Positions 1-9,424 of a stretch of 64,000 nucleotides of DNA are shown piece by piece. The DNA comes from CBDFKJ01 sp965248805 (lineage in GTDB: Bacteria; Pseudomonadota; Alphaproteobacteria; UBA6615). Where the stretch lies: NCBI GenBank assembly GCA_965248805.1, contig CBDFKJ010000006.1:186001-250000 (forward strand), given 5' to 3'. The notes below the pieces were generated by a model, which made no database searches, had not been told where the DNA came from, and saw only the letters and a program-made list of their open reading frames with translations. The position numbers were made by a program, and so were the translations under genes. Each line of letters starts with the position of its first letter. The stretch's first letter is position 1.

Positions 1-910
1 GCGATGCGGGTCGTCCAGGCGCCGTCGGCAAGGGACTTCAGCACCTCGCGGCCGAAGTAGCCTTTGTCGGTCACCAGCTCCGCCGGTTCGTCGGCCGTCG
101 GCGCTGCGCCCACAGCCGCCAGCTTGGCCTCGGCTGACGTCAACGTTGTCGGCAGGGTGGTCGTGTCGCCCTGATCGGCCGGATACAGCTCGGCCGCGAT
201 CACCGCCCCGGTGTCGAGGTCGACCGCGTGTTCGGGCTTGTAGGCCAGATGCGTCGTGCCGTCCTTCATCCTGGCGATTTTGGCCTCCGCGTCGAGACCC
301 AGTCCGCATTGGAGAGTTTCTTGCCCTTGCGCCGCCGATCCATCTGCGCCAAGTCATTCGCCGCGGTCTCGATCCCGCTGTCGGCGGCCATGCGCTGCAG
401 CATCTGGCGATAGCTTTCGCCGCTGTCGCGGCGCACGATCGAGCGCAGCGCCGCGTTCGCCTCCATGGTCGAAGCATCGACCCCAATCCGCTCGCCCTTG
501 ACCAGGCCGTGCTCGCCAAGAACGTCCAGCACCCAGGCGAACACTGCCTCATGCACCGCGTGCGGCTGCGGATCGTGCTCAACGACGAGTGGTCAGGCAC
601 ACGTGCGCGCGCCTCCAGGCGCAAGAACTCACGCAGCGACAAGCTGTCGGCGCACCGCCACTCCAACGCCCGCTCACTGTCGAGGCCTTCGAAGTAGCCG
701 ACCAGGTGCATCCGGAAGTAACGCCCCGGTGGGATTCCCGGACGTCCGATCCCTGGCGCGTAATAGGGCTCACACAGGTCCTCGGCGAACGCATCGAAAC
801 CGGCATCGACCAGCCAGCTGATCGTAAAACACGTGGCCGGGCGAGCGAGGCATCTCTGCCCAACTGACCATCAAGTCCACCTGTCGATCCCCTTGTCGTC
901 CCAACGCCAT
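1..910 (-). pseudogene. DDE transposase of copy A (DUF772 type), frameshifted and partial
   Basis: The likely ATG is at 908-910, by analogy with the related transposase at 58553. Recognisable pieces are the N-terminal WAEMPRSPGH stretch, the GRYFRMHLVGYFEGL segment typical of DUF772 transposases, VKGERIGVDASTMEANAALR with the first catalytic Asp, and DRRRKGKKLSNADW. Three reading-frame breaks separate these pieces, and the same three breaks occur in the copy at 59996. A single chain cannot be translated without frameshifting, so this copy is almost certainly inactive. The C-terminal third lies beyond the window edge. Confidence 0.75.
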
Positions 911-979
911 GACGAAGCTCCCGACTCGAACCATGCCCTCGTCACAGAGTCAGATGGCCGCGACTTTTTCAACGGGCTG
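1..979 (-). mobile_element. IS1182/IS5-like element copy A, cut by window start
   Basis: This is the 5' part of an insertion sequence whose transposase reads leftward. Its outer end carries the inverted repeat GACTTTTTCAACGGGCTG at 962-979, followed by the flank ATAA. Apart from scattered substitutions (for example one Phe/Leu change and one C/T difference near 820) it matches the reverse complement of the complete copy at 59927-61349. The other end lies outside the window, so the target duplication cannot be judged. Confidence 0.85.
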
Positions 980-1016
980 ATAACGGGGGCAAGGTCAGTC
1001 AAGGCCAGAACAATTA

Positions 1017-1851
1017 GGCTCCGGACCCATAAATCGCTTGAGCCGACGCGGCGCGATGTGATTCACGCTCCCAAACTGCGGGAGTGTTGCGATGGACGAT
1101 ACGTTCTGGCTGAGCGAGGAACAGTTTGCGCGGCTCGTGCCGCATCTGTCGACGGATACGCCCGGCAAGCCGAGAGTCGACGACCGCCGCGTTATAAGCG
1201 GTATCATCCATGTGTTGAAGTCCGGCGGACGTTGGGTCGATGCGCCGTCCGTCTATGGCCCGCGCAAGACGCTCTACAATCGCTTCGTGCGGTGGGCGGC
1301 CAAAGGCGTGTGGACAGGGATATTCCACGCTCTGGCTTCGGCGGGTGGGCCGCCGGCGCAAGTGTTGATCGATTCCTCGGCGGTGAAGGCTCATCGCTGC
1401 GCCTCGGGCGGCAAAGGGGGGAGCACACGCAGGCCATTGGCCGCTCCCGCGGCGGGCGCACCACGAAGATCCATGCGCTGACCGATGGCCTCTGCCGCCC
1501 GTTCGCCTTCCTGCTGACCGGCGGCCAAGTGGCGGACTGCACAGCGGCCGCTGCTGGAGCGGATGCCGGCCACCTCGATCCTGACTGGCGACAAGGGCTA
1601 TGACAGCGACGCCGTTCGCCGCAAGATCGAGAGCAGAGGCGTCGCTCCGAACATCCCGCCGAAGGCCAACCGCCGCTGGAAGCCGTGCTTCAGCCCGGCG
1701 CTCTATCGCGACCGCAACGCCATCGAGCGCATGTTCGGCCGGCTGAAAGACTTCCGCAGAATCGCAACCCGCTATGACCGCCTCGCCCAAAACTTCCTCG
1801 CCGCCGTCTGTCTCGCCGCTACCGTCAGCTACTGGTTATGAGTCCGGACCC
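1017..1851 (+). mobile_element. IS5-family, IS427-group insertion sequence
   Basis: The ends are imperfect inverted repeats: GGCTCCGGACCCATAA at 1017-1032 and TTATGAGTCCGGACCC at 1836-1851. A TA lies directly outside each end (1015-1016 and 1852-1853), which fits the TA target duplication of the IS427 group. Total length is 835 bp. It lies 37 bp outside the inverted repeat of copy A and cuts the 3' end of the membrane gene at 1852-2412. Confidence 0.85.
1092..1841 (+). pseudogene. IS427-group transposase in two overlapping frames, with an extra frame break
   Basis: OrfA (1092-1481) contains VSGIIHVLKSG-like and VLIDSSAVKAHRCASGGKGG segments, the latter holding the first catalytic Asp. OrfB continues with GRSRGGRTTKIHALTDG and TGGQVADCTA, then LTGDKGYDSDAVRRKIE and the terminal RNAIERMFGRLKDFRRIATR segment with the catalytic Glu. 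The switch from OrfA to OrfB falls on an A3-G6 run near 1419-1427, the usual place for programmed frameshifting in this group. A second shift inside OrfB near 1545-1552 is not expected in the family and probably inactivates it. Confidence 0.75.
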
Positions 1852-2412
1852 TAGAAAAGTGAACAGGGGCCCACGTTTCGCAAATGTTTTCAAAAATATA
1901 TGGACTATTGCCACCATTAAAGCGGATTGGACAAATATGATGCCCAACAGACCAAATATGCGATGAATCTGAGCAATAAAGAGACCGTAGAAAATTGGTC
2001 TATTCCACGGAATATCAAACTCCAAGCTCGTTATTAAAAAGAAACCCGTGTCCGGAAACAGCAGCGGGAATTTGTTGGCGATGGAAACCGCAGATAGCGC
2101 TAGAACGGCACCAATCATCCACATTCCCCCGACTACTCGGCACAGGGCCAGTGACCGGAGCTTCGCAGGCAGGACCGGGTGTGTGTGCGTTACCTTAATA
2201 TCTGCCCATAAGCGTTTCAAACGGTGCACTTTCCCCTCAAAGGCTAGCGTGGTTGGACGCTTTGCAAGTAGCCTTGCGAGGCTCACCAATCGCCTAGAGA
2301 TAGCCGCTTGCGCATGGAGAACCGCGATCTTACGGGATCGTACCACGGAACCTCGGCCACTCGAATGCGCACGCGTATCGACGCGGATCCCGTACGCGAC
2401 AGTTTCCTGCAT
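1852..2412 (-). pseudogene. Membrane protein gene truncated at its 3' end by the IS427-group element
   Basis: The minus-strand frame starting at 2412 runs through the IS boundary and ends on IS sequence at 1825, so its last residues are IS-derived. Two hydrophobic stretches are visible: one around MWMIGAVLALSAVSIA and one around IFGLLGIIFVQSALMVAIV. The region 1852-2060 is clearly richer in A/T than the surrounding sequence, suggesting foreign origin. The start is uncertain: the first ~80 residues are basic and may not be coding, and the true start may lie nearer the first membrane segment. I do not recognise the family. Confidence 0.4.
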
Positions 2413-2473
2413 TCGCGTTGAGCGTTAAGGTCGGCGGCGAACGCTCGGTCGGCTGGCAGAGGCGGTATCGCCG

Positions 2474-2848
2474 ATGACCTTCGAAACGCGGCACGCACGG
2501 CAAACGATGGTGGTGTTGGCGACGATTGCGATGTCGCTGCCGACCCTGGCGGCCTGCGCCCAGGAGCCAAGGGCGCGGTCGACGCCGCAGGCGTCGTTCA
2601 CCTGGGATCCGTTTAGCCCGCCCTACTATGCGACGATCACGTTCGACGGCTCAGCGTCGACCGACGCCGACGGTGAAATCGTCAGCTATTTATGGGATCT
2701 CGGTGATGGCACGACGGTCGAAGGCGCCATCGTGCAACATGTCTATCAGCAAAACGGCAACTTCACGATTCAGTTGACCGTCATCGACAACGACGGGCTA
2801 TCGCATGCCCGTCGCGTCGATTTGCCGATAACCGATACCTATCGCTGA
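2474..2848 (+). CDS. Small PKD-domain lipoprotein
   Basis: This 124-residue protein has a signal peptide ending in the lipobox-like LAAC, with Cys at about residue 27, so it is probably lipid-anchored in the envelope. The rest is one PKD (polycystic kidney disease) immunoglobulin-like fold. The hallmarks are FDGSASTDADGEIVSYLWDL, DGTTVEGAIVQHVY and QLTVIDNDGLS. PKD domains mediate protein-protein or carbohydrate contacts, but a lone domain gives no specific function. It stands directly upstream of the broken methyltransferase gene on the same strand, with no sign of frameshift. Confidence 0.7.
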   Translation: MTFETRHARQTMVVLATIAMSLPTLAACAQEPRARSTPQASFTWDPFSPPYYATITFDGSASTDADGEIVSYLWDLGDGTTVEGAIVQHVYQQNGNFTIQLTVIDNDGLSHARRVDLPITDTYR

Positions 2849-3413
2849 CCGCCGGACGGCAAGTGAAGCGCGATGGTCGCTAGGCGTCGGCGTACGACTG
2901 CCGTCGACGCGCATCGGCAAAGCATCCTTTTTCAATCCGAGCATCATCCTCTGGTGCGAACGCGCTTCCGAACGGCCGAGGAATATTGCTTGTCACTCAT
3001 CCACCGCAAGGCATATAGCCGCGCGGCCGAACTCGCCCGCGGCCGTGAGGTGCTCGACCTGGGCTGCAACAACGGCGCCGGTACGGCCCTGATTGCACAG
3101 GCCGCGCGCCGTGTGCGCGGCGTAGACGTATCGCCACGCGCGATTGCGTCGGCGCGCCGGAAGTATCGCTCCAGCGGCATCGAGTTTCACCGTGTCGACG
3201 GCGCGGCACCGCAATTTCCAGACCGCTCGTTCGACATGGTCACAAGCTTTCAAGTCATCGAGCATGTGCTCGATGTCGCGGCCTACCTCGCGGAGGTCAG
3301 ACGGGTGTTGCGGCCGGCCGGAATCGCCCTGCTGACCACGCCCAACCGCGTTATCCGTCTCGACCCCGGCATGAAGCCGTGGAACCGGTTCCACGTAACG
3401 GAGTACACAGCTA

Positions 3414-4298
3414 GTGGATTGATTCCAACGTTTGGAACCCTCGGTTTCGGGCTGCGATGATGTCGTCGGGGTCGGCTTTCGATATGAATGGCTGTGGGTT
3501 GGCCGCATTGTATTCGCGGACGAAGCGGTTGATTGCGGCCTGGAGATCGACGACGGAATGGAAGACGCCGTGCTTGAGCCGCCGCCGGGTGAGTTTTGCG
3601 AAGAAGCCCTCGACGGCATTGAGCCACGAGCAGGAGGTCGGTGTGAAGTGGAAAGTCCAGCGCGGATGGCGGGCGAGCCAGGCGCGGACCTTGTCCTTGT
3701 TGTGCGCCGCGTAGTTGTCGACGATCGCGTGGATGGCCTTGTCCGCCGGCACCGTGCGCTCGATGCGGTTGAGGAAGCGGATGAACTCCTGATGGCGGTG
3801 GCGCTGCATGTTCTGGCCGATCACCGTTCCGTCCAGAACGTTGAGCGCCGCAAACAGCGTGGTCGTGCCGTGCCGTTTGTAGTCATGGGTCATGGTGCCG
3901 GCGCGTCCCTTCTTCATCGGCAGACCGGCGGTCGAGCGCCTGGATCTGTGACTTCTCATCGATCGACAACACCACCGCATGGGCCGGCGGGTCGACATAC
4001 AGGCCGACGATATCGGTGAGTTTCTCGGCGAAGGCAGGGTCGGTCGACAGCTTGAAGTTGCGCCAGCGGTGCGGACTGAGACCGTGAGCCTTCCAGATCG
4101 CCTGCACCGTCGAGGCGGCAATACCGGCCGCCCTGGCCATCGCGCGCAACGTCCAGTGGGTCGCCTCAAACGGCGGCGGTTGCTGCGTCAGGCGCACGAT
4201 CTCGGCGACACGATCGAGCGGGACCGGCGCCTTGCCGGGCGGACACCACAGCAAAATACGGAATCCCAATTCGGACTCTTTCGTTCCGATCCCTCCAC
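3414..4298 (-). mobile_element. IS630-type element, copy 1
   Basis: This 885-bp element is flanked by TA on both sides (3412-3413 and 4299-4300), the signature of Tc1/mariner-IS630 integration. The ends read GTGGATTGATTCCAAC and, on the other strand, GTGGAGGGATCGGAAC. It is almost identical to copies 2 (4697-5581) and 3 (58884-59768). It disrupts the methyltransferase gene. Confidence 0.92.
3414..4298 (-). pseudogene. IS630 transposase, copy 1, N-terminally short and in two frames
   Basis: The first frame runs through [32 protein letters not shown] and [16 protein letters not shown] (first catalytic Asp) and stops at 3883. The second frame carries [35 protein letters not shown] (second Asp) and [16 protein letters not shown] (Glu), ending near 3411. 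Relative to the usual IS630 sequence, a few residues are missing between LDR and GLPMKKG and the frame changes there. The roughly 100-residue N-terminal helix-turn-helix part is also missing. The DDE residues are all present, but not in one open reading frame. Confidence 0.8.
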
Positions 4299-4696
4299 TA
4301 GGGGCTTGAAGTCGTTGCTGCGGGCGGCGTTTTCGCAAGTCGCGGTGCTGGGGTTGTTCGCAGATACCGAACTCTATGAAGTCGAGTACGGTCGTGTGCA
4401 GCGCTCCCTGGCGCTGGCGGCGAGCCGGCCTGGAAGCGGCGGGGCCTGAAACATCGCCCGAAACGCCGCTGACGGCGACCGAAACGAAGGCGCGGCTGAA
4501 GCGGCTCCGCGCCGCCTATTCTGTCGACAACCTCTATTATCGCGACCGGCGGCTCGATCGGGCGCTAGACCTTATGGCAATGTGCGGCGGTCCCGGCGCT
4601 GCCGCCCGCGTGGCCGAGGCTGGTAAGTGCGCCGCTCCAGCCAGCGTTCGCACAGGATATGCACGGACAGCCAGACGACCAGGTAGGGAATAGCTA

Positions 4697-5581
4697 GTGG
4701 ATTGATTCCAACGTTTGGAACCCTCGGTTTCGGGCTGCGATGATGTCGTCGGGGTCGGCTTTCGATATGAATGGCTGTGGGTTGGCCGCATTGTATTCGC
4801 GGACGAAGCGGTTGATTGCGGCCTGGAGATCGACGACGGAATGGAAGACGCCGTGCTTGAGCCGCCGCCGGGTGAGTTTTGCGAAGAAGCCCTCGACGGC
4901 ATTGAGCCACGAGCAGGAGGTCGGTGTGAAGTGGAAAGTCCAGCGCGGATGGCGGGCGAGCCAGGCGCGGACCTTGTCCTTGTTGTGCGCCGCGTAGTTG
5001 TCGACGATCGCGTGGATGGCCTTGTCCGCCGGCACCGTGCGCTCGATGCGGTTGAGGAAGCGGATGAACTCCTGATGGCGGTGGCGCTGCATGTTCTGGC
5101 CGATCACCGTTCCGTCCAGAACGTTGAGCGCCGCAAACAGCGTGGTCGTGCCGTGCCGTTTGTAGTCATGGGTCATGGTGCCGGCGCGTCCCTTCTTCAT
5201 CGGCAGACCGGCGGTCGAGCGCCTGGATCTGTGACTTCTCATCGATCGACAACACCACCGCATGGGCCGGCGGGTCGACATACAGGCCGACGATATCGGT
5301 GAGTTTCTCGGCGAAGGCAGGGTCGGTCGACAGCTTGAAGTTGCGCCAGCGGTGTGGGCTGAGACCGTGAGCCTTCCAGATCGCCTGCACCGTCGAGGCG
5401 GCAATACCGGCCGCCCTGGCCATCGCGCGCAACGTCCAGTGGGTCGCCTCAAACGGCGGCGGTTGCTGCGTCAGGCGCACGATCTCGGCGACACGATCGA
5501 GCGGGACCGGCGCCTTGCCGGGCGGACACCACAGCAAAATACGGAATCCCAATTCGGACTCTTTCGTTCCGATCCCTCCAC
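4697..5581 (-). mobile_element. IS630-type element, copy 2
   Basis: This is a second 885-bp copy in the same orientation as copy 1 and only 398 bp away, flanked by TA at 4695-4696 and 5582-5583. The only differences I noticed from copy 1 are two bases near 5356. It has inserted in the short stretch between the methyltransferase remnant and the hairpin at 5607-5636. The sequence between copies 1 and 2 (4299-4696) holds only the methyltransferase 3' part. Confidence 0.92.
4697..5581 (-). pseudogene. IS630 transposase, copy 2, same frame break as copy 1
   Basis: Both reading frames and the frame change between LDR and GLPMKKG are the same as in copy 1, and the three catalytic acidic residues ([20 protein letters not shown]) are preserved. 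The first frame is open upstream through the element end into neighbouring DNA, so its nominal start outside the element is meaningless. Confidence 0.8.
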
Positions 5582-5606
5582 TAAGCCGTCCAGGACTTTG
5601 TCGTAA

Positions 5607-5636
5607 GCGGCCCGGCCGGTACTTCGGCCGGGCCGC
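5607..5636 (+). terminator. Strong hairpin, probable terminator
   Basis: The arms GCGGCCCGGCC (5607-5617) and GGCCGGGCCGC (5626-5636) pair perfectly over 11 bp with an 8-nt loop, and AATCTTTA follows. The weak T tract points to termination on the plus strand, probably of the methyltransferase transcript before copy 2 inserted. It also separates the IS region from the gene at 5664. Confidence 0.55.
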
Positions 5637-5663
5637 AATCTTTACGGAGTGTTGTTTGAGGCC

Positions 5664-6086
5664 ATGGTATCGGGACGCATGCGCGCGATCTCGAGTTTCC
5701 TGAGTGCTGCTGTCATCGTCCTGGCGACTGTGCCGGCGAGCGCAGCGCCGACGACGGTTATTGTCAGGCGTGCCGACTGCGCCACGTTGGTCGCGCATCG
5801 GCCAGCGCCGGATGTAGCCTATCGGTCCGGTGTCGACGTGCGTGGCCGCCCGGTCGTGCCGGCGGATCTCGATCCCCACCAACTGGCGCTGCCGGAGACC
5901 ACCGCCATCGACATTACCGTTGATTTGTTTGACCGTACGGGCATTCCGCCGCAGGGTGACGCCAATTTCGTCGGCGACGTTTTGGTCGTCGTCGAGGTCG
6001 ATGCCGATGGTAACGTGTCGTTCAACGGCCAGCCGATCACCAGCGAGGCGCAACGCCAGCTCGCCGAACGGCTGTCAAGTGGTTGA
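5664..6086 (+). CDS. Secreted conserved hypothetical protein
   Basis: This 140-residue protein has a Sec signal peptide (basic MVSGRMRAISS, hydrophobic core, ATVPASA cleavage region at about residue 28). The mature part begins with a Cys-containing RADCATLVAHRPAPDVAY and continues with VDVRGRPVVPADL, DITVDLFDR and VSFNGQPIT. Proteins with this pattern occur in alphaproteobacteria with no known role. I prefer the ATG at 5664 because an upstream in-frame ATG at 5649 would put extra residues ahead of the signal peptide. No frameshift is visible. Confidence 0.65.
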   Translation: MVSGRMRAISSFLSAAVIVLATVPASAAPTTVIVRRADCATLVAHRPAPDVAYRSGVDVRGRPVVPADLDPHQLALPETTAIDITVDLFDRTGIPPQGDANFVGDVLVVVEVDADGNVSFNGQPITSEAQRQLAERLSSG

Positions 6087-6171
6087 CTGACGCTCACACG
6101 GTCTCACCGCTAGGGGTACAGTGCGCGATCCCGCTCGAGTTACCTTCTTGCTCGAAGGGCTAGTCTGAGGA

Positions 6172-6743
6172 ATGCAATCGACGCCGTCGCTGCGGTTCCA
6201 GCCGGTCACGCCCGACCGGATGGCCGACATCGACCTCTTCTCCCGGCGGCATGGCAAATTTCGCTATTGCTCTTGCATGCGCTGGCGCATGCGCAGCACA
6301 GCCTACAGCCGCGCGTTGAAGGAGGATCGAGTGGCGACCCTGGAGCGCCTCATCCGAGATCGCGTGCCGATCGGCGTGTTGGCCTATGCGGATGCACAGC
6401 CGATCGGTTGGTGCTCCATCGCCCCCAGAGAGAGCTACGAGGGTCTAGAGCGCTACCGCGCGCTCGCGCGGATCGATGATAAGCCGGTCTGGTCGGTGGC
6501 TCGATTTTTGTCGACCGGCATTTTCGCCGTCGCGGATTGACGTTCGGCCTGCTGCGCGCGGCTCTGGGCCATGCGGTTTCGCAAGGCGCTTCAATCGTCG
6601 AGGGATATCCAGTGGAGCCAAGCGCGCCGTCCTACACCTACATGGGATCACCCGCTATATTTCGCGCCGCCGGCTTTCACGACGTCACGCCGGTTGGCCG
6701 GAAACGAACAGTCGTACGTCATATCGACCCTCGCGCTGACTAG
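6172..6743 (+). pseudogene. GNAT-family N-acetyltransferase with a one-base deletion
   Basis: The first frame (6172-6540) covers the N-terminal half, including GVLAYADAQPIGWCSIAPRE and KPVWSVARF. The second half continues in another frame as FVDRHFRRRGLTFGLLRAA, which holds the acetyl-CoA-binding RxxG region, then VEGYPVEP and FRAAGFHDVTPVGRKRTVV, ending at 6743. The switch coincides with a run of five T at 6505-6509. Six T would restore one 191-residue frame. This is either a real mutation or a homopolymer sequencing error. The substrate is not predictable. Confidence 0.7.
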
Positions 6744-6851
6744 CGCGCTGCTGGCGCGTATGCGAAGTACCACAAGCGTTCGCGCCGTGCGTGGACATCG
6801 CTCGGGGCATTGCCTACAGTCCGCGCCGGAAATCGCGGCGGCGGAGTCCCG

Positions 6852-8180
6852 ATGCGGCGCTCAGATTACTTCCTGCCCACACTGAAGGAGACGCCAGCCG
6901 AGGCACAGATCGTCTCGCACCGATTGATGCTGCGTGCGGGTTTGGTCCGCCAGTCCAGCGCCGGCATCTACACATGGCTGCCGATGGGATTTAGGGTGCT
7001 CAAGCGGATCGAGCAGATCGTGCGCGAGGAGCAAGACCGTGCCGGCGCCCAGGAGATCCTGATGCCGACGATCCAATCGGCCGACTTGTGGCGCAAGTCG
7101 GGGCGGTACGACGACTATGGACAGGAGATGCTGCGCATCCGCGACCGCCATGACCGCGAAATGCTCTATGGTCCGACCAATGAGGAGCTGATAACCGACG
7201 TCGTGGCGACCGAGATTCACTCATACAAGGACCTGCCCAAGAACCTCTACCACATCCAGTGGAAGTTCCGCGACGAGATCCGGCCACGCTTCGGCGTGAT
7301 GCGCGGCCGCGAATTCCTGATGAAGGACAACTACTCGTTCGACATTAACTTCGAGGCCGCCCGGCGCTCCTACAACAAGATGTTCATCGCCTACTTGCGC
7401 ACCTTCGCGCGCCTGGGCCTGAAGGCGATCCCGATGCAGGCCGAAACCGGCCCGATCGGCGGCGACTTGAGCCACGAGTTCGTCATCCTGGCCGACACGG
7501 GCGAGAGCGAGGTGTTTTGCGACAGGGGACTGCTCGATCTCGACGCGCCCGGCGCGGACATGGACTATGACGCTGATCTGTCGCCCATGGTCGAACAGTG
7601 GACGCGGTACTACGCCGCTACCGACAACAAGCACGATCCCGACACTTGCCCGGTGCCTGCGGACGCCCTGATGCAGGCCCGCGGCATCGAGGTCGGACAC
7701 ATCTTCTATTTCGGCACCAAGTATTCGGCCAAGATGGGCGCTGAAGTTCAGGGCGCGGACGGCGAGCGCACCGCGTTGGAAATGGGCAGCTACGGCATCG
7801 GCGTGTCGCGTCTGGTGGGCGCGATTATCGAGGCCAGCCACGACGATGCCGGCATCATCTGGCCGGACTCGGTGGCACCGTTTCACGTCGGCCTGCTGAA
7901 CCTGAAACCGGGCGATGCGGCATGCGACAAGGTGTGCGGCGATTTGTGCGCAGCCATGCGCGAAGCAGGGGTGGATTATCTTTATGACGACCGAGACGAC
8001 CGCGCCGGCGTCAAGTTTGCCGACATGGATCTGATCGGCCTGCCGTGGCAGGTCGTCGTCGGGCCACGCGGTGCGGCGGGCGGCAATGCCGAACTCAAAC
8101 GCCGGGCCACGGGAGAGCGCGCCGAGCATTCGCTCGACTCCATGTCGGCTTGGTTGCGGGAGGCGGGCCGCCGCCCGTGA
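6852..8180 (+). CDS. proS: Prolyl-tRNA synthetase, short alphaproteobacterial form
   Basis: This cytoplasmic enzyme charges tRNA-Pro with proline in an ATP-dependent reaction. The 442-residue protein begins [18 protein letters not shown]. Class II motifs are visible: the motif 2 region [21 protein letters not shown] near residue 139 (read as two adjoining blocks) and motif 3 [13 protein letters not shown] near residue 313. The roughly 180-residue editing insertion of the E. coli type is absent, as in many alphaproteobacteria. The ATG at 6852 is chosen because the conserved N-terminus starts there, not at 6810. Its stop codon overlaps the lolC start in GTGA. Confidence 0.96.
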   Translation: MRRSDYFLPTLKETPAEAQIVSHRLMLRAGLVRQSSAGIYTWLPMGFRVLKRIEQIVREEQDRAGAQEILMPTIQSADLWRKSGRYDDYGQEMLRIRDRHDREMLYGPTNEELITDVVATEIHSYKDLPKNLYHIQWKFRDEIRPRFGVMRGREFLMKDNYSFDINFEAARRSYNKMFIAYLRTFARLGLKAIPMQAETGPIGGDLSHEFVILADTGESEVFCDRGLLDLDAPGADMDYDADLSPMVEQWTRYYAATDNKHDPDTCPVPADALMQARGIEVGHIFYFGTKYSAKMGAEVQGADGERTALEMGSYGIGVSRLVGAIIEASHDDAGIIWPDSVAPFHVGLLNLKPGDAACDKVCGDLCAAMREAGVDYLYDDRDDRAGVKFADMDLIGLPWQVVVGPRGAAGGNAELKRRATGERAEHSLDSMSAWLREAGRRP

Positions 8181-9424
8181 TTCTGGCGCCTGTCGAATGG
8201 ATGGTGGCCGGCCGCTACATGCGGGCCCGGCGCAATGAGCGCTTCATCTCCGTTATCGCCGGTTTCTCGCTGCTGGGCATCGCGCTCGGCGTGGCGACGC
8301 TGATTATCGTCATGTCGGTTATGAACGGCTTTCGCATCGAGCTATTGGGCCGGGTTCTGGGGCTGAACGGCCATCTCGCCGTGTTGCCCACCATCGGCAC
8401 CCTGGTCGACTATGAAGGGCTCGCGCAGAACGTGCGCGGCCTACCCGGTGTCGTGACCGCTGTTCCGCTCATCGAGGGCAGGGTCATGGCGACCCATGAT
8501 GGACGCGCCGCTGGGGGCCTGGTGCGCGGCATCTCGCCGGCCGATCTCATGGCCAAGGAGATCGTTGCCGACAACATCCGCGCCGGCACGCTCGACGCCT
8601 TCGCCGCCGGTGACGGCGTTGTCATCGGTGCCCGCCTGGCCACCACGTTGGGTTTGGGCGTCGGCCAGGATATCAGCCTCATTTCTCCCCAGGGCACGGT
8701 CACCGTGTTCGGCACCGTGCCACGCGTGCGCGCCTACACGGTCGTCGCGACGTTTCAGATCGGCATGTATGAATACGATAACGCCTATGTCTACATGCCG
8801 CTGGCGGACGCGCAGACCTACTTCGAATACGACGGTGCCGTCAGCCAGCTAGAGGTCTTCGTCGACGATCCCGATCGCATCAACCGGCTGCGCCCGAGCC
8901 TGGACGCGGCCGTAGGCGATGGCTTCCGATTGTTCGACTGGCAGCAAGCTAATGCTAGCTTTTTCAACGCACTGCAGGTCGAACGTAATGTGATGTTTTT
9001 GATACTGACGCTGATCATTCTGGTCGCGGCGTTCAACATCATCTCGTCCATGATCATGCTGGTGAAGGACAAAGGCCGCGACATCGCGATTCTGCGCACC
9101 ATGGGTGCGACGCGCGGCGTCATCACCCGCATTTTCTTCATCGCCGGCGCCAGCATCGGCGTGGTCGGTACCCTGGCCGGGAGTATCCTCGGCCTGGCGT
9201 TCTGCGCGAACATTGAATCCATCCGACAGGGTCTGCAGGGGCTCACGGGCTGGCAATTGTTTTCCGAGGAGATCTACTTTCTCAGCCAGCTGCCGGCCGA
9301 GGTCGACCCCAACGAAGTCATCTCCGTGGTCGTCATGGCGCTCGTCCTATCGCTGGCGGCGACACTGTATCCAAGCTGGCGGGCGGCGCGCCTCGATCCG
9401 GTCGAGGCGCTGCGCTATGAGTGA
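8177..9424 (+). CDS. lolC: Lipoprotein-releasing ABC transporter membrane subunit LolC/E
   Basis: This inner-membrane permease works with LolD to release outer-membrane-destined lipoproteins to LolA. The 415-residue protein has an N-terminal membrane helix ([20 protein letters not shown]) followed by MNGFR. A large periplasmic domain follows, then three C-terminal helices including the FtsX-type segment [20 protein letters not shown] and ending in [12 protein letters not shown] chose the GTG at 8177, which overlaps the proS stop; an ATG at 8210 is possible. The end overlaps lolD by 8 nt. One gene seems to serve as both LolC and LolE, as is common outside gammaproteobacteria. Confidence 0.93.
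   Translation: MILAPVEWMVAGRYMRARRNERFISVIAGFSLLGIALGVATLIIVMSVMNGFRIELLGRVLGLNGHLAVLPTIGTLVDYEGLAQNVRGLPGVVTAVPLIEGRVMATHDGRAAGGLVRGISPADLMAKEIVADNIRAGTLDAFAAGDGVVIGARLATTLGLGVGQDISLISPQGTVTVFGTVPRVRAYTVVATFQIGMYEYDNAYVYMPLADAQTYFEYDGAVSQLEVFVDDPDRINRLRPSLDAAVGDGFRLFDWQQANASFFNALQVERNVMFLILTLIILVAAFNIISSMIMLVKDKGRDIAILRTMGATRGVITRIFFIAGASIGVVGTLAGSILGLAFCANIESIRQGLQGLTGWQLFSEEIYFLSQLPAEVDPNEVISVVVMALVLSLAATLYPSWRAARLDPVEALRYE

Larger units (their letters stand above)
2873..4693 (+). pseudogene. Class I SAM-dependent methyltransferase, split by IS630 copy 1 and frameshifted
   Basis: The 5' part (2873-3413) encodes a Rossmann methyltransferase core: VLDLGCNNGAGTALIA (SAM-binding motif I), GVDVSP (motif II), then FDMVTSFQVIEHV and LRPAGIALLTTPN. 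The IS630 element at 3414-4298 interrupts it at a TA. Removing the element and one TA rejoins the frame as EYTA-RGLKSLLRAAFSQV. A further one-base shift around 4400-4450 moves into the frame that carries LRAAYSVDNLYYRDRRLDRA, a typical C-terminal end of such enzymes. The substrate is unknown; methyltransferases of this type often act on small molecules or sugars. Confidence 0.7.

Noticed and set aside
3432..4019. 195-codon plus-strand frames repeated at 3432, 4715 and (minus) 59163
   Set aside because: They recur only because they are antisense to the three IS630 transposase copies.
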